A stretch of DNA of 64,000 nt from Alistipes dispar (GCF_006542685.1 NZ_AP019736.1:2468001-2532000), one strand, 5' to 3'; positions 54,254 through 63,461 are shown, counted from the stretch's first letter. Notes: generated from the letters alone by a model not told the origin. Translations and numbers: made by a program.

Positions 54254-55177
54254 ATGCACGTACTCGAATCGTTGCACCGCAATGTGAAAACCGTGGCCAT
54301 GCCGTCGGCGATGCTCGTGGGGGCGGTGTTGTGCCGCCCGGTCACGGCGCTGGAGACCTGGTCGGGGCGGATGGTCACGCCCGTTCTGATCTTCCTCATG
54401 CTGTTCGTCACCTTCTGCCGCGTGCGGCCCTCCGAAATGCGGCTCTCGATGCTGCACGGCTGGCTTCTGCTCTTTCAGACCATAGCCTGCGTCGGCGTCT
54501 ATTTCCTGCTGCTGCCCCTCGACCGGACGGTGGCGCAGGGGGCGATGATCTGCGTGCTGGCGCCCGTGGCGATGGCCGCCGTGGTGATCGGGGGCATGCT
54601 CGGCGCCAATGTCGCCACGATGGCCACGTACAGCCTCCTGTGCAATATGGCCGTGGCGCTGCTGGCGCCCGCTGTGCTCTCCTTTGCCGGAACGGGGGCG
54701 TGTTCGTTCGCCGGGATGCTGGCCCGTATCGTGCCGCTGCTCGTACTGCCCTTCGCGGCTGCGCAGTGCTGCCGAGCCGTGCTGCCCGGCGTCGCGGGAT
54801 GGGTCGCCGCCCATAGCCAGATTTCGTTCTACCTCTGGCTCGTGTCGCTGGCGGTCGTCATCGGCCGCACGACGGCCTTCCTCATCGACCTGCACGATGC
54901 GTCGGCAGCCACGGAGCTGTGGCTGGCCGCTGCGGCGCTCGCGATCTGTCTCGTGCAGTTCAAGACCGGCCGCGCCATCGGCCGGCGCTACGGCGATCCT
55001 GCGGCCGGAGGACAGTCCCTGGGGCAGAAGAACACGGTGCTGGCCGTGTGGATGGCACAGTCGTTTCTCGACCCGATCTCCTCGGTGGCCCCGACGGCGT
55101 ATATTGTCTTTCAGAACTTCGTGAACTCGTACCAGATTTGGCGAAAGGACCGGGAGCGGGCGGAAAACCGGGTGTGA
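54254..55177 (+). CDS. Bile acid:sodium symporter (BASS)-like transporter
   Basis: A 307-residue membrane protein with about nine helices. The pattern LETWSGRMVTPVLIFLMLF and MGGM-like GGMLGANVATMATYSLL, plus the C-terminal GQKNTVLAVWMAQSFLDP with ISSVAPTAYIVFQN, fits the BASS fold. These use Na+ to move bile acids, pantoate or other organic anions. The substrate is not predictable. It ends before a 345-bp spacer. Confidence 0.75.
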   Translation: MHVLESLHRNVKTVAMPSAMLVGAVLCRPVTALETWSGRMVTPVLIFLMLFVTFCRVRPSEMRLSMLHGWLLLFQTIACVGVYFLLLPLDRTVAQGAMICVLAPVAMAAVVIGGMLGANVATMATYSLLCNMAVALLAPAVLSFAGTGACSFAGMLARIVPLLVLPFAAAQCCRAVLPGVAGWVAAHSQISFYLWLVSLAVVIGRTTAFLIDLHDASAATELWLAAAALAICLVQFKTGRAIGRRYGDPAAGGQSLGQKNTVLAVWMAQSFLDPISSVAPTAYIVFQNFVNSYQIWRKDRERAENRV

Positions 55178-55417
55178 ACCGCCCGTTCCGTGCGGATGCG
55201 GAGAGCGGAACAGGTCCGTTCAGAGGGCCTGCGGTGTGTTCCGGGAGGCGCTGCGGCGGGGCAGGTCGTGCGCAAGGGAAAGGTCCGGGGCCGGAAAAGC
55301 GGGAGACGGACGGAGAGACGGATCTCGACGGAGGAGCGAGCGGCGGAAACAGCGGAGGGAGAACGGAGACGCTGCGGGCGAAGGACGGAAAATCGGCGGG
55401 GCTTCCGGCCGGAAAAT
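55178..55417. other. Gene-free purine-rich spacer
   Basis: I see no supported gene here. The plus strand is strongly purine-rich (GGAAAGG, GGAGACGGACGGAGAG, GGAGGGAG tracts), like the spacer at 2.46-2.65 kb. The promoter of the next operon begins at 55418. Confidence 0.5.
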
Positions 55418-55448
55418 TTGAGAAAACAGCCGGAATTTCGTATATTTG
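55418..55448 (+). promoter_or_regulatory. Promoter of the GNAT-like/ibrA/ibrB operon
   Basis: TTG at 55418-55420, a 20-bp gap and TATATTTG at 55441-55448 match the consensus exactly. The expected transcription start is near 55453, so an in-frame ATG at 55451 would be outside or at the very edge of the mRNA. Confidence 0.75.
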
Positions 55449-55522
55449 TAATGGAATACCGTCTGTATGATGCGTTTGGATTCACGTATGCAACATTCGG
55501 ACGCGCCCGGCCTGAAGGAAGT

Positions 55523-55930
55523 ATGACAATCGAGAAACTGGACGGCACTTCGCCCCGCCTTTATGCGCTCGTCGCCCCGCTGGTCATGCGGCGCAGCGTG
55601 TTGCGCCAGAACAACAACTATCCGTTCTGGACCTCGCGTTCGCACACGTGGTTCGTGGCGTGGGAGGGCGATGTCGTGTTCGGATTCGTGCCGGTGGAGA
55701 TCACCGACGGCGGGGCCGCCAAGATCAACAACTACTACGTTTCGGGGGACGATCCGCAACTGCTCGCGCGGTTCCTGCGGGAGATCGTCCGCTATTACGG
55801 CCGCGATTACGCGATCCGTTCCGTGACGCTGATCCGCCACGCGGAGGTATTCCGCGCCGAGGGCTTCGCGCCCGTCCGGGAGTGGAAGGAGTACGTGGCG
55901 ATGGAATACGGGAAAAGCCGGCGGCCATGA
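55523..55930 (+). CDS. Small GNAT-like protein in an ibrAB operon
   Basis: A 135-residue protein. The C-terminal half (FRAEGFAPVREWKEYVAMEY) resembles the last strand of N-acetyltransferases, and LRQNNNYPFWTS and KINNYYVSGDD are other clear blocks. The start at 55523 is chosen because it has a purine-rich GAAGGAAG just upstream and lies inside the predicted mRNA. Its stop overlaps the next start (ATGA). Acetylation is unproven. Its conserved partners suggest a shared task with the IbrA-like enzyme. Confidence 0.72.
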   Translation: MTIEKLDGTSPRLYALVAPLVMRRSVLRQNNNYPFWTSRSHTWFVAWEGDVVFGFVPVEITDGGAAKINNYYVSGDDPQLLARFLREIVRYYGRDYAIRSVTLIRHAEVFRAEGFAPVREWKEYVAMEYGKSRRP

Positions 55931-57216
55931 ATGTCTATGAACGGACCCAGCAGCGGTTGAAGATACTCTTCGAGTGCTTCGACAACATTTACGTCTCCTT
56001 CTCCGGCGGCAAGGACAGCGGCGTGCTGCTGAACCTCTGCATTGATTATGTCCGGCGGCACGGGCTGAACCGCCGGATCGGGGTCTTCCACATGGATTAC
56101 GAGATACAGTACCGCGATACGGTCGATTACGTGAATCGGACCCTTGCAGCGAATGCCGACATACTCGACGTCTATCGGGTCTGCGTGCCGTTCAAGGTGC
56201 AGACCTGTACCTCGATGTTCCAGCGTTACTGGCGCCCGTGGGAGGAATCCAAACGAAGCCTTTGGGTGCGTGAAATGCCCGCGGGAAGCCTTGTCCGGAG
56301 CGATTTTCCGTTCTTTACCGACGAGATGTGGGACTACGAGTTCCAGACCCGTTTCGCGGAGTGGCTCCATGCCCGGTGCGGCGCCGCACGCACCTGCTGC
56401 CTGATCGGCATCCGTACGCAGGAGAGTTTCAACCGCTGGCGCACGATTTACAGCGACCGCAACCTGCACCGTTTCGCCGGCATGCGGTGGATCCGCCAGT
56501 GGGCCGAGGGCGGGATCTGCAATGCCTATCCGCTCTACGACTGGCTGACCACCGACGTATGGACGGCGAACGGGAGGTTCGGCTGGCCCTACAACCGCCT
56601 TTACGATCTCTTCTACCGGGCCGGCGTGCCGCTGGACAGTCAGCGCGTGGCCAGCCCGTTCATTTCGCCCGCCATTTCGAGCCTGCACCTCTACAAGGCC
56701 ATCGACCCCGACACGTGGGGCCGTATGATCGGCCGGGTGAACGGTGCCGATTTCGCCGCGCTGTACGGTCGGACGGCCGCCGTGGGGTGGCAGTCGGTCC
56801 GCCTGCCGAAGGGAATGACCTGGGAACGGTACATGCGCTTCCTGCTCGCGACCCTTCCGGAGCGGACCCGCCGGAACTACCTCGAGAAGCTCTCCGTGAG
56901 TATCCGTTTCTGGCGCGACAAGGGCGGCTGCCTCTCCGACGAGACCATCGGAAAGCTGCGGCAGGCGGGGATCAGGATCGAAGTGGGCGACCGCAGCTCC
57001 TACCGCACGGACAAGCGTCCGGTTCGCATGGATTACCTGGACGATATCGACCTGCCGGAGTTCAGCCGCCTGCCGACCTTCAAGCGCATCTGCATCTGCA
57101 TCCTCAAAAACGACCACGCCTGCAAGTACATGGGCTTCTCGCCGAACAAGAGCGAGCGGCAGCGGCGCAAGAAAATCATGGAGAAATATGAATCGCTCTT
57201 ACGAATACCCGACTGA
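55927..57216 (+). CDS. IbrA-like PAPS reductase-family protein (DUF3440)
   Basis: A 429-residue ATP-pyrophosphatase-like protein. The PP-loop SFSGGKDSGVLLNL is at residues 24-37. Later segments include FHMDYEIQYRDT, CLIGIRTQESFNRW and the C-terminal KRICICILKNDHACKYMGFS. This matches the DUF3440 family that includes E. coli IbrA. It is much longer than sulfate-assimilation CysH and no sulfate genes are near, so true PAPS reduction is unlikely. PP-loop proteins commonly adenylate or thiolate nucleic acids; the role here is unknown. Confidence 0.88.
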   Translation: MNVYERTQQRLKILFECFDNIYVSFSGGKDSGVLLNLCIDYVRRHGLNRRIGVFHMDYEIQYRDTVDYVNRTLAANADILDVYRVCVPFKVQTCTSMFQRYWRPWEESKRSLWVREMPAGSLVRSDFPFFTDEMWDYEFQTRFAEWLHARCGAARTCCLIGIRTQESFNRWRTIYSDRNLHRFAGMRWIRQWAEGGICNAYPLYDWLTTDVWTANGRFGWPYNRLYDLFYRAGVPLDSQRVASPFISPAISSLHLYKAIDPDTWGRMIGRVNGADFAALYGRTAAVGWQSVRLPKGMTWERYMRFLLATLPERTRRNYLEKLSVSIRFWRDKGGCLSDETIGKLRQAGIRIEVGDRSSYRTDKRPVRMDYLDDIDLPEFSRLPTFKRICICILKNDHACKYMGFSPNKSERQRRKKIMEKYESLLRIPD

Positions 57217-57796
57217 GGCGACCTTCCGGAGTCCCGTTTACAACGTCCGGGCCGTGCCGGTGGAGAAGGTCGTGGCGAACAGCTACAATCCCAACGTCGT
57301 CGCGCCGCCCGAGATGAAACTGCTGGAGCTGTCGATCTGGGAGGACGGCTACACGATGCCGTGCGTCTGCTACTACGATGCGGTGCGCGACGTCTATGAG
57401 CTGGTGGACGGATACCACCGTTACATGGTGCTCAAGACCTCGAAACGAATCTACGAGCGCGAGCGGGGGCTGCTGCCCGTCGCCGTGATCGAGAAGGACC
57501 TCTCGCACCGCATGGCCTCGACCATCCGTCACAACCGGGCGCGCGGCACGCACAACGTCGAACTGATGAGCGAGATCGTCGCCGAGCTGACGCGGGCGAA
57601 CATGTCCGACCGCTGGATCATGCGGCATATCGGCATGGGGCGCGACGAGCTGCTGCGACTCAAGCAGATCACGGGACTCGCCGAGCTCTTCGCCGACCGG
57701 GAGTTCAGTTTCGGCGACCCCGGGGAGGAGGGCGAAGGGGAGCGGTCCGCGGAAGAGACCGCCGGAAAGACCGCCGAACCGGTCGGATGCCGCTGA
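57188..57796 (+). CDS. IbrB-like ParB-domain protein
   Basis: A 202-residue protein with an N-terminal ParB/sulfiredoxin-like domain: KVVANSYNPNVVAPPEMKLL, SIWEDGYTMPCVCYY and the motif ELVDGYHRYMVL. A region of helices follows (RHNRARGTHN; RHIGMGRDELLRLKQITG), and the tail is rich in Glu. The family pairs with IbrA. Its start overlaps ibrA by 29 bp, showing tight coupling. ParB domains can bind DNA and hydrolyse CTP or ATP. It converges with the efflux operon, 18 bp between stops. Confidence 0.87.
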   Translation: MNRSYEYPTEATFRSPVYNVRAVPVEKVVANSYNPNVVAPPEMKLLELSIWEDGYTMPCVCYYDAVRDVYELVDGYHRYMVLKTSKRIYERERGLLPVAVIEKDLSHRMASTIRHNRARGTHNVELMSEIVAELTRANMSDRWIMRHIGMGRDELLRLKQITGLAELFADREFSFGDPGEEGEGERSAEETAGKTAEPVGCR

Positions 57797-57814
57797 CCCT
57801 TCGGCCGGCGAGGA

Positions 57815-59419
57815 TTACACCATGTCGTCGCCGGCCTTGGCGTATCTTACGCGGATGGTTTTGTGGAACGGGATGAACCGCGAAACGACGGCGAGGAGCA
57901 GCGAAACGGCGAACAGCCACCCCAGAATATCCTTGAGGGCCAGCAGCAGACTTTGCTGTTGGAGGGTCGAATAGAGCTCTCCGGTCGCCAGTTGCGCCGC
58001 TTCGGCGTATCCGTGTCCCCGTGCCAGCGAGGAGTCCAGCGCTGCGGCGTATTTCGCTGCGGCGGCCGGGTCCGTCAGCGTGAAGTGCTCCGAGAGCGAG
58101 CAGAGATATTTCTGCTGCAAGCGGTAGAGTGCGTTGCCGTAGAACGAGGCGGCCATGACAGGAGCCAGCACCGAGCGGCAGGCGATTAGGAAAAAGGCGT
58201 TGCAGATCAGGTATTTGGGGTTCAACTCCTCGACGGCGAACAGTGCGAAGGCGATGATGAGCGTCAGCATCCCCGCTCCGCGGACGAAGACCGGGAAAAA
58301 GAGGCTCTGGTAGGTGCTCCCGGGCGAGATGCCGAAATAGAGCAGGCCGAAGAAGAGTGCGAAGCAGGCCATGCCTCCGGCTATGAGAAAACGGAACCGC
58401 CACCGCTGCCAGCGGAACCACCAGAAGCAGACGAACGCTCCGAGGGCGTAGCCGGGCAGCAGCCAGACGTAGAGCGTGTAGGAGTGCGTGGCGTCCACCT
58501 GCAGGATGGAGGTCATGTAGTTGGTCAGCAACGTCGTGGAGGTGCTGAAGAACATGACGATCATCATATAGAGATAACCCACGAGCGCCTTGGGCTGGCG
58601 TAGCGGCGCCAGATCGACGTAGGGGTTCCGGGAGCGGTGCTGCGTGCGGAGGAAAAAGACGAGCAGCGCGGGGCCGAGCACGACGTAGAGGCAGATGCGG
58701 GGCGATGACAGCCAGTCGAGCACCTTGCCGTAGCAGAGTACGTACATGAGCATCAGCAGTCCGGCCGAGGCGACGAACATTTCGCGGACATGCAGCTCGC
58801 GCAGCGGTATCCGGCGCAGCGGACGGTCGTGACGGAAGCAGATCGCCACCATGAGCAGGGCCGCGAGCAGGAGGATCATCATGAAGTAGTACATGTACTT
58901 CCAGTCGTAGTGGTAGGCCAGCTCGGCCGTGATGATCATGGAGAGCTGGCCGCAGCCGAAGACCAGCGGGTAGAAGTAGGCGTAAAATTCGCTGCGGACA
59001 TCCTTCGGGCTGAAGATGGTCTTGATCCGCCGGATGCACCACAGCATGAGGAATCCCTTGAGAAAACCGATGAAGAAGCTGCACACGATGAGCGTGTCGG
59101 CGCTTTGGGAACGGGCGCAGAACCAACTGAGGAGGAATTGCAGCGTCAGGTCCGCCAGCAGCAGCACTTTGGAGGAGACCGCGCCGAGGACCTTCGGCAC
59201 GATGGGGTAGGCGATGGCCATGCCGGCCGAAGCGGCATAGTAGCCCATCGTGATGTCTTCCGCATTGGAACCCAGCGTGTTCGATACTTCGAGCATGCTC
59301 CCCGTGTAGGAGCCGTTGAGCATGGTGACGGGCAGCAGGACGGAGAACAGCCCCGCCACGGCCAGCCGGTCGGGAACCCATCGGCGGACGGGCAGTTCCA
59401 GTGCGGCGGCCGTAATCAT
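57815..59419 (-). CDS. MFS efflux transporter (EmrB/DHA2-like)
   Basis: A 534-residue protein with about 14 membrane segments, the DHA2 layout. It follows a HlyD-type adaptor and a TolC-type channel, so it would form the inner membrane pump of a tripartite exporter. The ATG at 59419 overlaps the adaptor's stop by 4 bp (ATGA). It is divergent from the common EmrB pattern in several motifs, so the substrate is open; drugs or fatty acids are possible. Confidence 0.87.
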   Translation of the reverse strand: MITAAALELPVRRWVPDRLAVAGLFSVLLPVTMLNGSYTGSMLEVSNTLGSNAEDITMGYYAASAGMAIAYPIVPKVLGAVSSKVLLLADLTLQFLLSWFCARSQSADTLIVCSFFIGFLKGFLMLWCIRRIKTIFSPKDVRSEFYAYFYPLVFGCGQLSMIITAELAYHYDWKYMYYFMMILLLAALLMVAICFRHDRPLRRIPLRELHVREMFVASAGLLMLMYVLCYGKVLDWLSSPRICLYVVLGPALLVFFLRTQHRSRNPYVDLAPLRQPKALVGYLYMMIVMFFSTSTTLLTNYMTSILQVDATHSYTLYVWLLPGYALGAFVCFWWFRWQRWRFRFLIAGGMACFALFFGLLYFGISPGSTYQSLFFPVFVRGAGMLTLIIAFALFAVEELNPKYLICNAFFLIACRSVLAPVMAASFYGNALYRLQQKYLCSLSEHFTLTDPAAAAKYAAALDSSLARGHGYAEAAQLATGELYSTLQQQSLLLALKDILGWLFAVSLLLAVVSRFIPFHKTIRVRYAKAGDDMV

Positions 59420-60483
59420 CGGCGGCGGGCTTCGGTTTCGACCATCATGCCGGCCCGCAGCAGGTCCATCTCCTCGTCCGAAATGCCTTCGAGGTCGATG
59501 CGGACAGGGATGCGCTGCTGCACCTTCACGAAGTTTCCGGCCGAATTGTCGGTCGGGACCAGTGCGTATTTCGAGCCGGTCGCCTCCGAAATGGCCGTCA
59601 CGCGGCCCCGGAACCGGCGGCCGGGGAAGGCGTCCACCTTGACGACGACCTCTTGACCGATGTGGATGTGCGCGATCTGCGTCTCCTTGTAGTTGGCCGT
59701 GATGTACTTGTCCCGGTTGCGCACCAGGTAGGAGACGGTCTGTCCGGCCTGCACGAACTGTCCCGGTTCCAGCGTACGGCGGCCGATGTAGCCGTCGTAG
59801 GGGGCTGTCAGCACCGTGTAGGAGAGGTTCAGGCGCGCCATGTCCAGATCGGCCTCGCGGCGGAGTATGTTGGCTTCGGCGCCTACCGTCCGTCTGCTGG
59901 CTTCGGCGTACTGCGACCGGGCTGCCTCCTTCTGCGCCACGAGCGCCCGGTAGCGGGCCTCCGCGGCTTCGTAGGCGGCTTTGGCCTGCTCGTACTGCTG
60001 TCCCGGAACCGATTCGTCGCGCAGCAGCCGTTCGAAACGACGGAAATCCTGCTCCGTCTGCCAGAGTTTCGCCCGGGCTTCGGCGATGTTGGCCTCCTGC
60101 ACCGCGACGTTCGTGCGCGAGGTCTCGATGCCCGAATGGATCACTCCCTGCGTGCCGCGGGCGTCGAGCAGCGCGGCTTCGGCCTCCTTCACCCGGATCC
60201 GGTATTCGCGGTCGTCGAGGATCAGCAGCGTGTCTCCTTCGCGGACGAACCGGTGTTCGGTGAACCGCACTTCGCGGACGTATCCCGCGACGCGGATGTT
60301 CAGCGGGGCGACGTACTGATCGACGAAGGCGTCGTTGGTCACCACGTAATTGACGTGCCGCCAGAAGTAGTCGGCCGTCGCCCAGAGCCCCGATCCCGCC
60401 AGCAGGACGCATACCGCGTTCAGAAGGATGTTACGCAGGCGGTGTTTGCGCAACTCCTGTCGTTTTCTGTTCCAGTTTCCCAT
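59416..60483 (-). CDS. HlyD/EmrA-type membrane fusion protein
   Basis: A 355-residue protein with one N-terminal membrane helix (about residues 15-33), a beta-barrel/lipoyl part (NIRVAGYVREVRFTEHRFV), a long coiled coil (about residues 90-190), and the return lipoyl segment TVLTAPYDGYIGRRTLEPGQFV. It would link the MFS pump to the outer membrane channel. It starts 13 bp after the TolC gene stop. Confidence 0.92.
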   Translation of the reverse strand: MGNWNRKRQELRKHRLRNILLNAVCVLLAGSGLWATADYFWRHVNYVVTNDAFVDQYVAPLNIRVAGYVREVRFTEHRFVREGDTLLILDDREYRIRVKEAEAALLDARGTQGVIHSGIETSRTNVAVQEANIAEARAKLWQTEQDFRRFERLLRDESVPGQQYEQAKAAYEAAEARYRALVAQKEAARSQYAEASRRTVGAEANILRREADLDMARLNLSYTVLTAPYDGYIGRRTLEPGQFVQAGQTVSYLVRNRDKYITANYKETQIAHIHIGQEVVVKVDAFPGRRFRGRVTAISEATGSKYALVPTDNSAGNFVKVQQRIPVRIDLEGISDEEMDLLRAGMMVETEARRR

Positions 60484-60496
60484 ATCGGACGATTCG

Positions 60497-61813
60497 TCAG
60501 AGACGCCCGCAGGCTCTCAGCAGTTGGTAATAGGTGTAGACGACGCGCGTGCGTGCCGCCGTCAGTTGCAGTTCGACGTCGAGCCGCACGCTGTTCGCGT
60601 CCAGCAGATCGGTCAGGATGGCCAGTTGGTTCATGTAGCGGTTCTGCATGATGCGGTAGTTCTCCTGCGCCTGCCGGGCCGAGAGCCGCAGGGCCTTGAC
60701 CTCCTGCACGGCCTCCCGGTGGCGCAGGTAGGCCGTGTGCACGCGCAGGCGGAGACGCTGCATCTCCTGCTCTTCGGCGTTCCGGTTCAGGGCGACCGCC
60801 AGCCGGCTTTCGCGCACCTTGTAGCGGCTCTTGTAGAGCGCGAAAAGGGGCACGGAGACCGACAGTCCGACGTTCCAGTTGTTGTTGTAGAGGTCCTCCA
60901 TCGTCCGGGCGACGGGGCGGGCCAGCGTGTTCGAGGCGTAGAGCGAGACGTCGGGCCGGATGGCGGAGCGCGCCAGTGCGACGTCGTTCCGTGCCAGTTC
61001 GGTCTGCATCCGCAGGCGTTTCAGGTCCGGGTCGCCGGCATAGGCCTCTCCGACATACGTCTCGTAGGACTCCAGTTCGATCGGGCGGTGCAGGATGGCC
61101 GTGTCGGGGCGGATGAGCAGCGTTTCCCGCAGTCCCAGCAGGATGTCCAGGTGCTGGGACGCCAGCACGAGGTCGTTCTGCGTCCGTTGCAGCGAGAGCC
61201 GGTCGTCGGTCAGTTGCATTTCGCTGCGCAGCACGTCGTTGTTCGTGATGAGCCCTTCCTCCTTCATCCGGCGGATGTCGTGCAGGCGGCGTTCCGACTC
61301 CTCGATGTTGCGGGAGAAGACCTCCTGCCGGCGGTAGAGTTCGAAAAGCTGCATGTATTGCTCCAGAAGGGCCAGACGGATGTCCGCGGCATCCGCTTCG
61401 GTGCGCAGCGCGGCGAGCGAACGCTCCATGCCCGCCTTGCGGACGGCGTAGCGCAGTTTCCCTCCCCGGTAGATCGGCTGCGAGAGGTCCACGGCGTAAT
61501 TCTGCGACCAGTCGGGTGCGTCGGGATGATAGGCGCCGGCGAGCCCCTGCCGGAAGACGGTCGGCCGGCCGGCGTAGCCTCCCCGCAGGCCGACCTGCAG
61601 GTCGGGCAGCCGTTCGGCCCGGGCGCCCCGCTCCCGTTCGAGGGCGCTCCGCTCCTCCAGCGCATCGGCCTGCAATGCCAGGTTGTGTCGGACGCCCAGT
61701 TCGAAAAGCCGCTCCACGGGAAGGAAGAGCGTGTCGCTCTGGGCCGCGGCGGGCAGTGCGGCGGGCAGGCAGATCAGAAAAAGACCGAACCGTTTGCAGT
61801 TGTTCCAGCTCAT
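60497..61813 (-). CDS. TolC-family outer membrane efflux protein
   Basis: A 438-residue protein with a signal peptide (MSWNNCKRFGLFLICLPAA). It has the long-helix repeats of TolC/OEP proteins (LFELGVRHNLALQADALEER; NNDVLRSEMQLTDDRLSLQR; SVPLFALYKSRYKVRESRL). It leads the efflux operon tolC-hlyD-MFS. The ATG at 61813 is used because earlier in-frame codons give an unstructured, basic tail and lie near the transcription start. Confidence 0.92.
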   Translation of the reverse strand: MSWNNCKRFGLFLICLPAALPAAAQSDTLFLPVERLFELGVRHNLALQADALEERSALERERGARAERLPDLQVGLRGGYAGRPTVFRQGLAGAYHPDAPDWSQNYAVDLSQPIYRGGKLRYAVRKAGMERSLAALRTEADAADIRLALLEQYMQLFELYRRQEVFSRNIEESERRLHDIRRMKEEGLITNNDVLRSEMQLTDDRLSLQRTQNDLVLASQHLDILLGLRETLLIRPDTAILHRPIELESYETYVGEAYAGDPDLKRLRMQTELARNDVALARSAIRPDVSLYASNTLARPVARTMEDLYNNNWNVGLSVSVPLFALYKSRYKVRESRLAVALNRNAEEQEMQRLRLRVHTAYLRHREAVQEVKALRLSARQAQENYRIMQNRYMNQLAILTDLLDANSVRLDVELQLTAARTRVVYTYYQLLRACGRL

Positions 61814-61906
61814 CGTGAATTGTTTGGGTAAAGTCCGGGCGTGGGGACGTCCGGGCCCGAAGGGCCTTGTCCGGGAGCGGGAGGAGTCCCCGTCCGATTG
61901 CGGGGG

Positions 61907-61937
61907 CAAAGATACGAATTTTGTTCAAATCGGTCAA
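61907..61937 (-). promoter_or_regulatory. Promoter of the tripartite efflux operon
   Basis: On the minus strand TTG (complement of 61935-61937), a 20-bp gap and TATCTTTG (complement of 61907-61914) match the consensus. The leader is about 90 nt. Confidence 0.75.
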
Positions 61938-61982
61938 ATGTCTGTCCGATATCGGTGTCCGGATTGCATCGGCAGCCGGCTT

Positions 61983-62840
61983 TCAGCGCCGCCCGTCCTG
62001 TTCCCTCCGGGCCGCCTCCCAGCCGATGAGGGCGTTTTTGCGCGTCGGTCCGTAGCGGTAGTTGCCGATGATGCCCGAGGCCTGGATGACCCGGTGGCAG
62101 GGAATGAGAAGCACGACGGGATTGTTTCCGAGCGCCGTGCCGACCGCACGCTGCGCCCCTTCGTATCCCGCCTTCTGCGCCAGGTCGGAGTAGGTGGTCA
62201 GTCCGCCGCTCGGAATCTGGAGCAGTGCGTTCCATATCTTGAGCTGAAATGCGGTTCCCTTCAGATGCAGGCGGACCGCCTCGGTGTCGCTCCAGTCCCG
62301 GCCGAAGATCGAGAGGGCCCGTTGCTGGTTCGGATCGGTTCCCCGGTGGTACGAGGCGTTCGGAAAGAGGCTTCTCAGCCGTTCGAAGGCTTCGTCCCGG
62401 CCTTCGTCGGCGAAGGTCAGGTGGCAGATGCCCTTGGGGGTCGAGGCGACGATGACTTCACCGAAAGGTGTCGGAGCGAACGAGTAGCCGATTTCGAGGC
62501 TGGCTCCGCCGCGTTTGTATTCGCCGGGCGTCATGCCCTCGATCGTGACGAAAAGGTCGTGCAGGCGGCTCGTGGTCGAGAGGCCCGCTTCGCTCGCCGC
62601 ATCGAACAGCGAGGCGCGGGTCTCCGTCAGGATTTTTTTCGCGTATTCGACACTCAGGAAGCGGGCGAACTGTTTGGGGGAGACGCCCACCCGTCGTTGG
62701 AACATGCGCTGGAAGTGGCAGGGGCTCAGGTGCACGTGGTCCGCCACGTCGCCGAGTCCGGTGTGCGAGGTGCGGTGCAGAATCAGAAATTCGATGGCCG
62801 CCGCGATCCGTTCGCTGTCGAGTTCCTGCTGGGTTTTCAT
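61983..62840 (-). CDS. AraC-type regulator fused to O6-methylguanine methyltransferase (Ada-like)
   Basis: A 285-residue protein. An AraC helix-turn-helix region (about residues 10-110: ADHVHLSPCHFQRMFQRRVG; FDAASEAGLSTTSRLHDLF) precedes an MGMT domain with the active-site Cys in LLIPCHRVIQASG. The N-terminal zinc domain of E. coli Ada, which senses methylphosphotriesters, is missing. It would repair O6-alkylguanine and may also regulate. It is third in a minus-strand repair run after alkA and ogt. Confidence 0.92.
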   Translation of the reverse strand: MKTQQELDSERIAAAIEFLILHRTSHTGLGDVADHVHLSPCHFQRMFQRRVGVSPKQFARFLSVEYAKKILTETRASLFDAASEAGLSTTSRLHDLFVTIEGMTPGEYKRGGASLEIGYSFAPTPFGEVIVASTPKGICHLTFADEGRDEAFERLRSLFPNASYHRGTDPNQQRALSIFGRDWSDTEAVRLHLKGTAFQLKIWNALLQIPSGGLTTYSDLAQKAGYEGAQRAVGTALGNNPVVLLIPCHRVIQASGIIGNYRYGPTRKNALIGWEAARREQDGRR

Positions 62841-62870
62841 GGGGCGTATCGTTGCGTTTTTCGTTCGGAT

Positions 62871-63461
62871 TCATTTCACGAAAGTGTCCCGGAACGGCAG
62901 GAGCGGTTCCGATTCCAGTTCGAGAAGCCATCGTTTCGCTGCCAGTCCGCCGCCGTAGCCCGTCAGCGAACGGTCGCTGCCGATGACGCGGTGGCAGGGG
63001 ACGAAGATCGAGAGCGGGTTCGCGCCGTTCGCATTGGCCACGGCCCGCACGGCTTTCGGCTGGCCGATGCGGCGGGCCAGCTCCCCGTATGAGACGGTCG
63101 CACCGAACGGGATCGCCAGCAGCGCGCGCCAGACGGTCTTTTGGAACTCCGTACCGGCGAACGACAGGGGAATGTCGAATGTCCGGCGGTATCCGGCGAA
63201 GTACTCGTCCAACTGACGGGCTGCCTCGTCGAGCAGAGGCGACGGGGCTTCGATGAAGCGGGCCCGCAGGAGACGTCGTACGCGCCGGTCCACGAATCCC
63301 CGGTGTCGTTCGTTCCGCCAGTCGCAAAGGCAGAGGCTTTCCCCGAACGATCCGAGCAGCAGTTCGCCGCAGGGCGAGCCGTAAGTCTGCACCCGAATCG
63401 TCGTTTCGGTCTTTTCGGGTAGGGCGGGACGCCGCGCGTCAGCTTTTCTTCGGGTTTCCAT
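62871..63461 (-). CDS. ogt: Methylated-DNA-[protein]-cysteine S-methyltransferase
   Basis: A 196-residue O6-alkylguanine transferase with FQKTVWRALLAIPFGATVSYGELA and the active-site FVPCHRVIGSDRSLTGYGGG. It takes alkyl groups from DNA onto its own Cys in a suicide reaction. Its start overlaps the end of the alkA-like gene by 23 bp, and the Ada-like gene starts 30 bp later, so the three are probably one operon. Confidence 0.93.
   Translation of the reverse strand: METRRKADARRPALPEKTETTIRVQTYGSPCGELLLGSFGESLCLCDWRNERHRGFVDRRVRRLLRARFIEAPSPLLDEAARQLDEYFAGYRRTFDIPLSFAGTEFQKTVWRALLAIPFGATVSYGELARRIGQPKAVRAVANANGANPLSIFVPCHRVIGSDRSLTGYGGGLAAKRWLLELESEPLLPFRDTFVK

Noticed and set aside
55451..55930. 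A longer start (ATG 55451) for the GNAT-like gene
   Set aside because: It lies 2 nt after the -7 box and so would be outside the mRNA. The ATG at 55523 has a purine-rich site and starts the conserved part.
55927..57216. Assimilatory PAPS reductase (CysH)
   Set aside because: The protein is far longer, has the DUF3440 C-terminal part, and is paired with a ParB-domain gene, with no sulfate genes nearby.
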